NCBI RefSeq assembly: GCF_014649035.1
Contig: NZ_BMSG01000030.1
Coordinates: forward strand, 36,403 to 100,402
Origin: Streptomyces sindenensis
Lineage (GTDB): Bacteria; Actinomycetota; Actinomycetes; Streptomycetales; Streptomycetaceae
Direction: 5' to 3'
Length of the DNA: 64,000 nucleotides
The notes below the pieces were generated by a model that saw nothing but the letters and a program-made list of their open reading frames with translations, was not told where the DNA came from and did not search any database. The stretch's first letter is position 1; each line of letters begins with the position of its first letter. The translations under genes and the position numbers were made by a program. Shown piece by piece: positions 25,118 to 33,446 of this stretch.

Positions 25118-26578
25118 ATGCCGTCGCCCAGATCCCCCCGCGCGCTCGCCGTCGCGCTCCTCGCGGTCCTGCTGGGAGCCCTGCTCCCCGCCGCCACCGC
25201 GCAAGCGGCAAGCCGCACGGTGCAGGGTGGACGGCTGGACTGGGGTATCAAGGCGTCCTTCCAGAGCTATGTCACCGGGCCCATCGCGAACGGCAGTTGG
25301 AACCTGACCGGCGGCGCGGCCACGGTCGGCGGCAGCCAGTTCCGCTTCCACTCGGCGACCGGCTCCTACGACCCGGACTCCGGGGCGTTCGCCTCCGGCT
25401 TCTCCGGGGGCGTGCACTTCACCGGTCACCAGAAGGCCGACGGCGGCAATGAGCTGGACCTCACGATCAGCCGCCCCACGATCCGCGTCAGCGGCGGCAG
25501 CGGCATGCTCCACGCGGATGTGGTCAGCAAGGAGCGGGGGACCGGCAAGGTCTCCGGCCGCTCCCAGGTGCCCCTGGCCAGGCTCGCCCTCGGCGGGATC
25601 AACATGAAGGGCGGTTCCACCCCCATCGCCCTCACCGGCGTCCCCACCACGCTGACCGCCGAAGGAGCCTCCGCCTTCGCCGGCTACTACACCGAGGGCA
25701 CCCCGCTCGACCCGGTCAGCCTCTCCGTCGACACCAGGGGCGGCGCTGAGCCGAAGCCCTCCGCCCCCGCCAAGGAGAAGGACGAGGGCGAGAAGAAGGA
25801 CAAGGCGGAGAAGAAGGACAAGGAGAAGGCGGGCCGCTTCGAGGACGCCGCCGTCGACTGGGGTGTGCGCCGCACCTTCCGCGAGTACGTCACCGGCTCC
25901 ATCGGGCAGGGCACATGGACGCTCGCCGACGGTGCGGAGGACGGCGGGGCCCTGTTCCGCTTCCCGCAGGGCAAGGGAACGTACGACGCGAAGAAGGAGA
26001 CGCTGGACGCGCAGTTCAGCGGCAGCATCCGCTTCACCGGCGCCCACGGCCTCGACCTGAAGTTCTCCGCCGTCACCGTCGCCGTCGCCAAGGGCGAAGG
26101 CACCCTCTCGGCCGACGTCACCAGCGAGGGCAGGACCACCACGGACGTCCCGATCGTCACCTTCGAGGCCGAGGACTTCGCGCCCGAGGACGGCCTCGCC
26201 GCCCTGACCGAAGCCCCCGCCGCCCTCACCGCCGAAGGCTCCGAGGCGTTCGGCTCCATGTACCGGGCGGGCACCGCGATGGACCCGGTCTCGCTCGCCG
26301 TGACCGTCGACGAGAAGGCCCGGCTGCCCGCGCTGCCCGACCTCGGCAGCGAGCCGACCGCGGCCGCCGAGCCCACCGGGAAGCCCGCCGAGGAGCCCTC
26401 CGCCGCACCGGCGGCCGCCTCCTCCGACTCCGGCCCGGGCGCCGGCACCTGGGCGGCCGTCGGCGGCGGTGCGCTGCTCCTTCTCGGAGCCGTGGCGGCG
26501 TTCTTCGCCCTGCGCCGCCGGTCCGCGCGGCCGGCCCCCGAGGCCGCCGACGCCACCGATTCCCCCCGGACTTCCTGA
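25118..26578 (+). CDS. htaA: HtaA-domain heme-binding protein, membrane-anchored
   Basis: A 486-residue exported hemophore. A signal peptide ends near AQAAS (residue 32). Two HtaA domains follow, each with the repeated pattern of LDWGIKxSFxxYVTGPIANGSW (about 40-205) and VDWGVRRTFREYVTGSIGQGTW (about 245-400). A Lys/Glu-rich linker separates them. The C-terminus has a Pro/Ala-rich wall-spanning region and a single membrane helix (WAAVGGGALLLLGAVAAFFAL) followed by RRRSAR. No LPxTG or LAxTG motif precedes the helix, so it is membrane- rather than wall-anchored. It should take heme and pass it to HmuT. Directly controlled by the iron box. Confidence 0.9.
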   Translation: MPSPRSPRALAVALLAVLLGALLPAATAQAASRTVQGGRLDWGIKASFQSYVTGPIANGSWNLTGGAATVGGSQFRFHSATGSYDPDSGAFASGFSGGVHFTGHQKADGGNELDLTISRPTIRVSGGSGMLHADVVSKERGTGKVSGRSQVPLARLALGGINMKGGSTPIALTGVPTTLTAEGASAFAGYYTEGTPLDPVSLSVDTRGGAEPKPSAPAKEKDEGEKKDKAEKKDKEKAGRFEDAAVDWGVRRTFREYVTGSIGQGTWTLADGAEDGGALFRFPQGKGTYDAKKETLDAQFSGSIRFTGAHGLDLKFSAVTVAVAKGEGTLSADVTSEGRTTTDVPIVTFEAEDFAPEDGLAALTEAPAALTAEGSEAFGSMYRAGTAMDPVSLAVTVDEKARLPALPDLGSEPTAAAEPTGKPAEEPSAAPAAASSDSGPGAGTWAAVGGGALLLLGAVAAFFALRRRSARPAPEAADATDSPRTS

Positions 26579-26676
26579 CCCCGGCACCCCCATGTGTGCC
26601 TCATGGATCCTCACGCCCCTCCCCCCACGCTTCTCTTCTCTCTTCCGCCCCCTCTCCCCTTAGGAGACACACCGAC

Positions 26677-28338
26677 ATGGCAGCAAACCGCCGCCCCGCA
26701 GCCCTTGCCGCGGCCGTCGCCACGGCCGCCGCCCTCGGCGCCACCGCCTTCGCCCTCCCGGCGCTCGCCGCCGGCTCCCCGGCCGCCGGCCCTGCCGCCG
26801 CCCCGAAGTTCGAGATCGTGGACGGCACGCTGGACTGGGGCATCAAGGAGTCCTTCCGCACGTACATCGCCGGCCCCATCGCCCAGGGCGAGATCACCGT
26901 CGCCGACGGCGCTGAACAGGCCGAAGGCAACGGTGTGTTCACCTTCGTCGACGGCAAGGGCTCCTACGACGTCGGGACGCACGCCTCCGACACCGCGTTC
27001 AAGGGCGGCGTCCGGTTCGAGGGCCACCACGGCGCACTCGACGTCGAGCTGAGCGACATCAAGGCCGGCACGGGCCGGGAGACCGGCACCATCACCGCCG
27101 ACTTCACCACCAAGAAGATGGACGGCACCGTCGTCACCAAGGACGACGCCCCCATCGCCGCCCTCGACATCACCGGCGCCGAGCGCGGTCGCGGCGCGAA
27201 CGGCGAGACGGTCTTCACCGGCATTCCGGCCAGGCTCACCGCCGATGGCTCGGAGGCCTTCGCCGGCTTCTACGCGGAAGGCGCCGAGCTCGACCCGGCG
27301 ACGCTGACGCTGAAGACCGCGGCCCCGAGCCCGACCCCGTCGGACGACCCGACCAAGGACCCGACGAAGGACCCCGACCCGACGAAGGACCCGGATCCCA
27401 CCAAGGACCCGGACCCGACGACGGACCCGACCAAGGGCCCGGACCCCACCACGGACCCGACCAGGGGCCCGAGCACCGACCCCGCCCCCACCGCCTCCGA
27501 GACCGCCGCGCCCGTCAGCGGTCCGGTCGTCGACGGCACCCTCGACTGGGGCGTCAGGGAGGCGTTCCGCACGTACGTCGTCGGCACCATCGCCCACGGC
27601 AGGATCGAGACGAGCGACGGCGCGTCCGCCGGCGGCGACAGCTACCGCTTCACCAAGGCCACCGGTCTCCTCGACGCCGACAAGAACACCCTCGACGCCG
27701 CGTTCAAGGGCAGGGTGCGCTTCCTGGGCCACGAGACCCAGGGCGAGTACCTCCTCGACCTCTCCCTCAGCAACCTGAAGGTCGACATCGAGGGCACCTC
27801 CGGCACGCTCCTCGCCGACGTCTCCTCCAAGGACCGGAAGAGCGGTGAGGTCAGCGAGTTCACCGCCCTGTCCCTGGCCGACCTGAAGGTGCCCGCCGGT
27901 GCGCTCGCCGCCAAGGGCGGCATCGTGAACCTCACGGGCATCCCGGCGACGCTCACCGCGGACGGCGCCAGGGCGTTCGGCGGCTTCTACCAGAAGGGCG
28001 AGGCGCTCGACGCGCTGAACGTCGCGGTCTCCATCGACAAGGACGCCCAGCTGCCGGGCGACGCCACCGGCTCCACCGGAGGCTCCGGCTCCACCGGAGG
28101 CTCCGGCTCCACCGGCGGTCCGGGCTCCACCGGCGGCTCCACGGCGGGCGGTTCGACCGCCGCAGGCGGCACGGTCGGCGGCGGCTCCACCGGCGGTTCG
28201 GTCGGCGGCTCCGGTGCGCTGGCCTCCACCGGCTCCGACGTCCCGACCGGCGCCCTGATCGCCGCCTCCGGCGTCGTCGTGGCGGCCGGTGCCGGTGTCG
28301 TGATCGCGGCGCGCCGCCGCCGCGACACCACCGCCTGA
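26677..28338 (+). CDS. HtaA-domain heme-binding protein with sortase E-type signal
   Basis: A 553-residue exported hemophore. The signal peptide ends near ALAAG (about residue 32). Two HtaA domains (about 45-215 and 285-450) carry LDWGIKESFRTYIAGPIAQG and LDWGVREAFRTYVVGTIAHG. They are joined by a PTKDPDP-repeat linker. A Gly-Ser-Thr repeat follows, then LASTG, a hydrophobic helix and RRRR at the very end. LAxTG is the motif of class E sortases in Streptomyces, so it is probably linked to peptidoglycan. AGGAG precedes the ATG at 26677. It lies 99 bases after the first htaA gene and likely shares its iron-controlled transcript. Confidence 0.9.
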   Translation: MAANRRPAALAAAVATAAALGATAFALPALAAGSPAAGPAAAPKFEIVDGTLDWGIKESFRTYIAGPIAQGEITVADGAEQAEGNGVFTFVDGKGSYDVGTHASDTAFKGGVRFEGHHGALDVELSDIKAGTGRETGTITADFTTKKMDGTVVTKDDAPIAALDITGAERGRGANGETVFTGIPARLTADGSEAFAGFYAEGAELDPATLTLKTAAPSPTPSDDPTKDPTKDPDPTKDPDPTKDPDPTTDPTKGPDPTTDPTRGPSTDPAPTASETAAPVSGPVVDGTLDWGVREAFRTYVVGTIAHGRIETSDGASAGGDSYRFTKATGLLDADKNTLDAAFKGRVRFLGHETQGEYLLDLSLSNLKVDIEGTSGTLLADVSSKDRKSGEVSEFTALSLADLKVPAGALAAKGGIVNLTGIPATLTADGARAFGGFYQKGEALDALNVAVSIDKDAQLPGDATGSTGGSGSTGGSGSTGGPGSTGGSTAGGSTAAGGTVGGGSTGGSVGGSGALASTGSDVPTGALIAASGVVVAAGAGVVIAARRRRDTTA

Positions 28339-28352
28339 TCCACCCGCACATC

Positions 28353-28402
28353 CCCCGGGGCCGGGCGCGCGAGCACACCCGCTCGCGCACCCGGCCCCGG
28401 GG
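28353..28402 (+). terminator. Long GC hairpin after the HtaA genes
   Basis: A stem of about 21 paired bases, CCCCGGGGCCGGG then GCGCGAGC (28353-28374) against GCTCGCGC and CCCGGCCCCGGGG (28381-28402), with one mismatch and a 6-nt loop. There is no T-run, as is usual in streptomycetes. It lies 15 bases after the stop. Confidence 0.75.
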
Positions 28403-28454
28403 CCGTACCCGGCTCGCTTCCCGCCCGCGCGCCCGGCAGTGCTTGAATGCCCTG

Positions 28455-29171
28455 GTGAACGACTACGACGTACCCCGGGGCATCGACGTCCTGCGGGTGT
28501 TCTGCGGACCCGACGGCCGGTACGGCAACGCCCTCGGCGTCGTACGCGACGGAAGCGGCCACCCCGACGACGCGTCCCGGCAGCGGCTGACCTGTCAACT
28601 GGGCTTCAGCGAGACCGTGTTCGTCGACGATCCGGAGCGCGGCCGGGTGGACATCCACACTCCGGGGCTCCGGCTGCCGTTCGCCGGGCACCCGCTGGTG
28701 GGCGCGGCCTGGCTGCTGGACCTGGAGATCCTGGAACTGGCCGTCGGGGACGTGTTCGCGCGCCAGGACGGCGAGTTCACCTGGATCACCGCCCGCCCCG
28801 AATGGGCCCCGCCGCGCACGCTCCAGCAGTACGCGAACGCCGCCGAGGTCGAGGCGCTGCCGGGACCGCCGCCCGGCGAGGGCTGGCTCTACGCCTGGGC
28901 CTGGGAGGACGAGGCGGCCGGACGGGTGCGCGCGCGGGCCTTCCCGAGGCGGGGCGGGGAGGGAATCGTCGAGGACGAGGCGACGGGCGCCGCGGCCATG
29001 CTGCTGAGCGCCCACCTCGGCCGGGCCCTGAACATCACACAAGGACGCGGCTCCCAGATCCTCACCGCACCAGCGCCGGACGGCACGGTGGAGGTCGGGG
29101 GCCGCGTCCTGTTGGCCGCCCGGGGCCGAACCCGGGCGGCGGCAGACCGTGGAGCAGCGGTCACGCGCTGA
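28455..29171 (+). CDS. PhzF-like protein inside the heme locus
   Basis: A 238-residue PhzF-fold protein, shorter than usual. Recognisable are GRYGNALGVV, CQLGFSETVFV (the S-E-T motif holding the conserved acidic residue), LPFAGHPLVGAAW and EDEATGAAAML. Function is unknown. GTG at 28455 is favoured; TTGAAT six bases before it may be the -10 of a leaderless mRNA. The 3' end overlaps the convergent heme oxygenase gene by 11 bases. It need not belong to heme metabolism. Confidence 0.8.
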   Translation: MNDYDVPRGIDVLRVFCGPDGRYGNALGVVRDGSGHPDDASRQRLTCQLGFSETVFVDDPERGRVDIHTPGLRLPFAGHPLVGAAWLLDLEILELAVGDVFARQDGEFTWITARPEWAPPRTLQQYANAAEVEALPGPPPGEGWLYAWAWEDEAAGRVRARAFPRRGGEGIVEDEATGAAAMLLSAHLGRALNITQGRGSQILTAPAPDGTVEVGGRVLLAARGRTRAAADRGAAVTR

Positions 29172-29826
29172 GCGGGAAGACCTCGCCCAGCTCGCGGAAG
29201 ACCGCGGTGTTCAGCGCGAAGGCGCGCTTGCACTCCTCGATGACGCGCTGCTTCTCCAGGTCGTCCGCGTTCACCCCGTCCAGCAGCTCGCGGTAACCCC
29301 GCTTGAAGGCGGCCGGGTTGGTGATCTGCTCGAAGACGTAGAACCGGACGCCGTCGCCCTTGCGCTCGAAGCCCCAGGTCTTCTCCGCCTTGTCGCGGAT
29401 GATCTGACCGCCCGACAGATCGCCCAGGTAGCGCGTGTAGTGGTGGGCGATGTAGCCGGCGGGCCAGGTGCGCGCGCACTCCGCGACCCGGGCCGCGTAC
29501 GCCGCGGTGGCGGGCAGCGGTTCGAGCCCCTCGCGCCAGTCGGCCCCACGCAGATGCGCCAGATCGCGCTCCAGCTCGGTGGAGCGCATCAGCTCGGGCT
29601 GGATGAACGGACCGGCGACCGGGTCGTCGCGCAGGGCCTCCGCGCCCTCCTCCAGCGCCCGGTACACGAACCACAGCTGCTCGGTGTAGCGCGTGTACGC
29701 GTCCACTCCCAGCCGCCCGCCGAGCAGGTCACTCATGAAGGTCGAGGTCTCGGCCTCGGTGTGCTGCTCGTGCGACGCGGTGCGGATGAGCGTCGAGAAG
29801 GGAGTGACGGTGGCGGTTGCGTCCAA
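29161..29826 (-). CDS. hmuO: Heme oxygenase
   Basis: A 221-residue enzyme that opens heme to biliverdin, CO and Fe2+, using O2 and reducing equivalents, so completing use of heme as an iron source. The HmuO-type heme-binding helix contains ASHEQHTEAETSTFMSDLL, with H22 aligned to the proximal ligand. The distal helix is GDLSGGQIIRDKAEKTWGF, with the flexible Gly residues needed above heme. Length and motif order are normal for bacterial HmuO. Its upstream region contains an iron box, so it should be induced on iron starvation together with hmuTUV and the HtaA genes. Confidence 0.95.
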   Translation of the reverse strand: MDATATVTPFSTLIRTASHEQHTEAETSTFMSDLLGGRLGVDAYTRYTEQLWFVYRALEEGAEALRDDPVAGPFIQPELMRSTELERDLAHLRGADWREGLEPLPATAAYAARVAECARTWPAGYIAHHYTRYLGDLSGGQIIRDKAEKTWGFERKGDGVRFYVFEQITNPAAFKRGYRELLDGVNADDLEKQRVIEECKRAFALNTAVFRELGEVFPLSA

Positions 29827-29929
29827 GGCGGGCCTCCGGGGACCGAGGGGACGGGGCAGTCCAGAAAGAGACGGACATATCGGCAGGCGGCCGTCGCGAC
29901 GGTGCGTGCCGATACGCCGATCCTCCTAC

Positions 29930-29943
29930 TTAGGCTTACCTAA
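29930..29943. promoter_or_regulatory. Iron box upstream of heme oxygenase
   Basis: TTAGGCTTACCTAA (within ACTTAGGCTTACCTAAGT) matches the core of the DtxR/DmdR site. It is centred about 110 bases before the hmuO start, so a long leader or an additional upstream promoter is implied. The two outer arms are perfectly paired. Confidence 0.85.
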
Positions 29944-30039
29944 GTCAACTGGTTCCCGACTGCTTGTCGGTAAAAAAACACGCCAGGAAGGAGCGGAGGG
30001 CCCGATATCAGACAGTTCGGGGTGATCGGTTCGAGGTGA

Positions 30040-30897
30040 TTACGGCAGGGTGAGGATCTCCGCTCCGGTCTCCGTGACGACCAACGTGTGCTCGAACTGG
30101 GCCGTCCGCTTCCGGTCCTTCGTCACCACGGTCCAGCCGTCCTCCCACATGTCGTACTCGTGGGTGCCCAGCGTCAGCATCGGCTCGATGGTGAACGTCA
30201 TACCCGGCTGCATCACCGTGGTGGCGTGCGGGCTGTCGTAGTGCGGGATGATCAGGCCGGAGTGGAACGAGGTGTTGATCCCGTGGCCGGTGAAGTCGCG
30301 GACGACTCCGTAGCCGAACCGCTTGGCGTACGACTCGATGACCCGGCCGATGACGTTGATCTGCCGCCCGGGCTTCACCGCCTTGATGGCCCGGTTCAGG
30401 GATTCCCGGGTGCGCTCGACCAGCAGCCGGGACTCCTCGTCCACGTCGCCGCAGAGGTAGGTGGCGTTGTTGTCGCCGTGCACCCCGTTGATGTACGCGG
30501 TGACGTCGAGGTTCACGATGTCCCCGTCGCGCAGGACGGTGGAGTCGGGGATGCCGTGGCAGATGACCTCGTTGAGCGAGCTGCACAGCGACTTCGGGAA
30601 GCCCCGGTAGCCGAGGGTGGAGGGGTACGCGCCGTGGTCGATCATGAACTCGTGGGCGACCCGGTCCAGCTCGTCGGTGGTCACGCCCGGGGCGATGTGC
30701 TTGGCCGCCTCCTCCATCGCCTGCGCGGCGATACGGCCCGCGATGCGCATCCGCTCGATGGTGTCGGCGTCCTGGACCTCCGGGCCGGTGTACGGCGTCG
30801 GAGCCGGCTTCCCCACGTATTCGGGGCGCCGGATGTTTCCGGGTACGGAACGGACGGGAGTGATCTCCCCTGGTACGAGAAGCGACTGGCCAGACAT
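30040..30897 (-). CDS. map: Methionine aminopeptidase, type I
   Basis: A 285-residue metalloenzyme that removes the initiator methionine from new proteins. The five metal ligands are visible in order: NLDVTAYINGVHGDNNAT (two Asp), TGHGINTSFHSG (His), FTIEPMLT (Glu) and QFEHTLVV (Glu). A 40-residue N-terminal extension, SGQSLLVPGEITPVRSVPGNIRRPEYVGK, is typical of the longer actinobacterial MAP. AGTCTA on the plus strand (30905-30910), read as TAGACT, lies seven bases before the ATG, so the mRNA may be leaderless. Streptomycetes have several map genes; this one is not next to ribosomal protein genes. Confidence 0.95.
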   Translation of the reverse strand: MSGQSLLVPGEITPVRSVPGNIRRPEYVGKPAPTPYTGPEVQDADTIERMRIAGRIAAQAMEEAAKHIAPGVTTDELDRVAHEFMIDHGAYPSTLGYRGFPKSLCSSLNEVICHGIPDSTVLRDGDIVNLDVTAYINGVHGDNNATYLCGDVDEESRLLVERTRESLNRAIKAVKPGRQINVIGRVIESYAKRFGYGVVRDFTGHGINTSFHSGLIIPHYDSPHATTVMQPGMTFTIEPMLTLGTHEYDMWEDGWTVVTKDRKRTAQFEHTLVVTETGAEILTLP

Positions 30898-30955
30898 GCC
30901 AGCGAGTCTAACCAGCGGCGTCGGGGCACCATGGCGGTAAGGAAAGGAGCCGTCG

Positions 30956-31213
30956 ATGGCCCTGTTCAAGAAGCGCACGGTCGGCAAACCGGGCGAGTGG
31001 TACTACTGCCTGGAGCACAAGAAGGTCGAGGAAGGCCCGGAGTGCCCGGCGCTGAACCGTTTCGGCCCGTACACCTCCCGCGAGGCGGCCCAGCACGCGA
31101 TGGACACCGCGCGCGACCGCAACCTGGAGTGGGACACGGACCCGAAATGGCACGACGAGGACAAGGGCCCATCAAGCCCGCCCGGCGGCAACCCGAGCAC
31201 GTCCGGCGATTGA
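30956..31213 (+). CDS. Small conserved actinobacterial protein
   Basis: An 85-residue soluble protein, rich in charged residues, with WYYCLEHKKVEEGPECPALNRFGPYTSREAAQHAMDTA. Two cysteines (CLEHKKVEEGPEC) could bind metal, and the GPYTSREAAQHAM block resembles short SPOR-like or DUF-type repeats in actinobacteria. Function is not recognised. AGGAG lies upstream, and it is divergent from map. Its stop codon lies inside a dispersed GC-rich repeat, and the last 12 residues (SPPGGNPSTSGD) are low-complexity and probably repeat-derived. Confidence 0.75.
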   Translation: MALFKKRTVGKPGEWYYCLEHKKVEEGPECPALNRFGPYTSREAAQHAMDTARDRNLEWDTDPKWHDEDKGPSSPPGGNPSTSGD

Positions 31214-31216
31214 GGG
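31198..31216 (+). repeat. Dispersed GTCCGGCGxxTGAGG element at a gene end
   Basis: GTCCGGCGATTGAGGGC contains the stop codon of the small protein. Nearly the same string recurs at 48630-48652 and 48788-48810. It is a short dispersed repeat associated here with gene ends. Confidence 0.6.
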
Positions 31217-31277
31217 CATCCTCTCGGCGCCTCCGGCGCTCGGGGCGCGGGGCTCGGGGCGCGGCCCCGGAACCGGG

Positions 31278-32657
31278 TCACCCCTCCACCCGGGCCTCCC
31301 GCCTGCGCACCGCGTCCTCGTCCGTCTCCGAGTCGTACCGCACCAGCTTCGGCAACGCGGCCGTCAACAGCGCCACCGACGCCACGCACGCCACCCCGCC
31401 CGTCCAGATCGCCGACCGGGTCCCGGTCCAGCCGGCCATCGCACCGGCCCGCACCTGACCCAGCTGCGGGCCGACGCTGTACGACAGCACCTCGATACCC
31501 GCCAGCCGCCCCCGCAGCTCCTCCGGAATGGTCTGGTTCCAGATCGTCGAGCGCCCCAGCCCGCTCAGCATGTCGCCCGCCCCCGCCACGGCCAGGCAGA
31601 CCAGCACCACCCACACGCTGGAGAACCAGCCGGCCGCCGCGATCGCCAGCCCCCACGCCGCCGCCCCGAACACCACGAACAGCCCGTGCCTGCGCACCCG
31701 GCTCGTCCAGCCGCTGGTCAGCCCCAGCACCAGCGAGCCGACCGAGCCCGCCGCGTACATCAGCCCCAGCGACCACTCCGCGTCCAGCTCGTCCGCCAGG
31801 AACGGGAAGATCGTGTTCGGGAAGGCGAAGAACATCGCCGCCAGATCGATCGCGTACGTCCCCAGCAGCACCGGCCGGCTCCAGGCGTACCGCGCCCCCT
31901 CCACGATGCCGCGCAGCGACGGCTTCGACGCCTCCTTGGCGGGCGGCGCGGGGGAGAGCCGCAGACAGAGCACGACGGAGACGGCGAACGTGCACACCGT
32001 CACCGCGTACGCCGTGCCGTGACCGGCGTACGCCACCACCAGACCGGCCAGCGCCGGGCCCGCGATCGCCCCGATCTGCCAGCGCAGCGAGTTCAGTGCG
32101 GCCGCCGCCGTCTGCTGCTCGTGCGGCACGATCCGGGCCATCAGGGAGTCCAGCGCGGGCCGCTGCAGCCCGGCGAGCGCGGACACCCCGCCGGCCACCA
32201 CGTACAGCGGCCACAGCAGCGGCTCCGGGAGCAGGGCGTTCACCAGCAGGATCCCGGCGAGCACCCCGAGCCCGGCCTCGGTGAGCAGGATCACCCGGCG
32301 GCGGTCCACCGAGTCCGCGAGCGCCCCGCCGTACAGTCCGAATACCACCAGCGGCACCAGCTCCACCGCGCCCATCGCCCCGACCGCGAGCGGGGAGCCC
32401 GTGAGGTCCTTGATCTGGAGCGGCAGCGCGATGAGCGCCATGAAGCTGCCGAAGTACGTGATCAGGCCCTGCACCCACAGCAGCCGGAAGTCCGGCGAGG
32501 AACGCCACGGCGAGAGATCCGGCAGCAGGGCACGCAACCGCCCCGGTCGTGACGGCGGCGGGGACGAGGGGGAGGCGGGGGGCGGGGGAGGCGCTGAGGT
32601 CACGAAGGGCCATGATCCGGACCCCGGGGTGGGGCGGGCAACGGGTTTTCCGCCCAC
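31278..32657 (-). CDS. MFS transporter, EntS/MDR type
   Basis: A 459-residue membrane protein with a Pro/Ser-rich cytosolic N-terminus (about 45 residues) and 10-12 hydrophobic helices. Family blocks are DFRLLWVQGLITYFGSFMALIALPLQI, GALADSVDRRRVIL (motif A) and PEELRGRLAGIEVLSYSVGPQLGQVRAGAMA, which resemble enterobactin exporter EntS-like transporters. GTG at 32657 follows GGAGG; GTG at 32603 is another possibility. Substrate is unknown, though proximity to an iron locus makes siderophore export a fair guess only. It shares strand with, and nearly touches, the next upstream gene. Confidence 0.85.
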   Translation of the reverse strand: MGGKPVARPTPGSGSWPFVTSAPPPPPASPSSPPPSRPGRLRALLPDLSPWRSSPDFRLLWVQGLITYFGSFMALIALPLQIKDLTGSPLAVGAMGAVELVPLVVFGLYGGALADSVDRRRVILLTEAGLGVLAGILLVNALLPEPLLWPLYVVAGGVSALAGLQRPALDSLMARIVPHEQQTAAAALNSLRWQIGAIAGPALAGLVVAYAGHGTAYAVTVCTFAVSVVLCLRLSPAPPAKEASKPSLRGIVEGARYAWSRPVLLGTYAIDLAAMFFAFPNTIFPFLADELDAEWSLGLMYAAGSVGSLVLGLTSGWTSRVRRHGLFVVFGAAAWGLAIAAAGWFSSVWVVLVCLAVAGAGDMLSGLGRSTIWNQTIPEELRGRLAGIEVLSYSVGPQLGQVRAGAMAGWTGTRSAIWTGGVACVASVALLTAALPKLVRYDSETDEDAVRRREARVEG

Positions 32658-32681
32658 CCCCCTCCGGCGGGCCCGGTCCGG

Positions 32682-33281
32682 CTACCAGCGGACCGGCGGT
32701 GGCTGGGTCAGCCGGTCGGCCAGCAGGGCGAGCCGGTCCCGGAACGTGCGCCGGCCGCCCGCCGGAGGCCGCCCGTTCTCCCCGGCGGCGGCGCTCACCA
32801 GGTGCTGCACGATGTCGAGGTCCACGTCGTCGTCCCCGGCGACCACCAGCGACTCGTGCGCCAGGCCGCCGACCTCGGGGTCGCCGCCGTCCAGGGTGAG
32901 CACCCGTGCCCCGGCCCGCCGGGCGTCGTGCACCCGCTCCAGCAGGCCCTCGCCCGGCCGCTCCGGTGCGACCAGCAGCACCGTCTCGCCGCGCCCCGCC
33001 GCCGCGATCCGGCCGAGCCCGACCGCCAGGTGCGCCGGGTCGCCCGCCGCCACCCGGTGCCGGACGAGGGTGGGTGTCAGCTCCGGCAGCCCCGACCAGG
33101 CGGACTCGTCGGACAGATGCGCCGCCAGATGCCACGGCTCGTACGCCTCGGTCCCCGCCAGCAGCAGGCGGCCGCGCGGGACGACGGAGGCGCGCAGGGC
33201 CAGCGCGAACCGGCGGGCGTCCTGCGGCCACCGGGTTCCCGCCAGCACATCGCGGAGCAGGGCGACACGTACGGCATCCAT
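32682..33281 (-). CDS. Conserved hypothetical protein
   Basis: A 199-residue soluble protein not assigned by sequence. It contains alternating strands and helices, with GRGETVLLVAPERPGEGLLERVHDARRAGARVLTLDGG, which resembles the nucleotide- or sugar-phosphate-binding core of SIS/Rossmann-like proteins, followed by DDDVDLDIVQHLVSAAAGENGRP. No membrane segment or signal is seen. It lies 24 bases upstream of the MFS gene on the same strand, suggesting co-transcription. Confidence 0.7.
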   Translation of the reverse strand: MDAVRVALLRDVLAGTRWPQDARRFALALRASVVPRGRLLLAGTEAYEPWHLAAHLSDESAWSGLPELTPTLVRHRVAAGDPAHLAVGLGRIAAAGRGETVLLVAPERPGEGLLERVHDARRAGARVLTLDGGDPEVGGLAHESLVVAGDDDVDLDIVQHLVSAAAGENGRPPAGGRRTFRDRLALLADRLTQPPPVRW

Positions 33282-33434
33282 GGCCCGGCATCCTGCCCCG
33301 GTCCGCCGCCCCGGTCGCCCCCGGTCGGCCGCCCCTCACCCGAACGGAGGACGGCGCGCCGAGCGGAACCGGGCCGGAGGCCGGCCGGGCCCGCGGGGGC
33401 CGACGGGGCCGCTGCCCCGGGCGCTACCTGGCAG

Positions 33435-33440
33435 TAGGGT
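33435..33440 (+). promoter_or_regulatory. -10 element of a probable leaderless fno transcript
   Basis: TAGGGT ends six bases before the ATG at 33447, with no ribosome-binding site between. The position predicts transcription starting at the ATG. Confidence 0.5.
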
Positions 33441-33446
33441 CGGCCC

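Noticed and set aside
25118..26578. Sortase signal on the first HtaA protein
   Set aside because: There is a C-terminal helix and basic tail, but no LPxTG or LAxTG motif before it.
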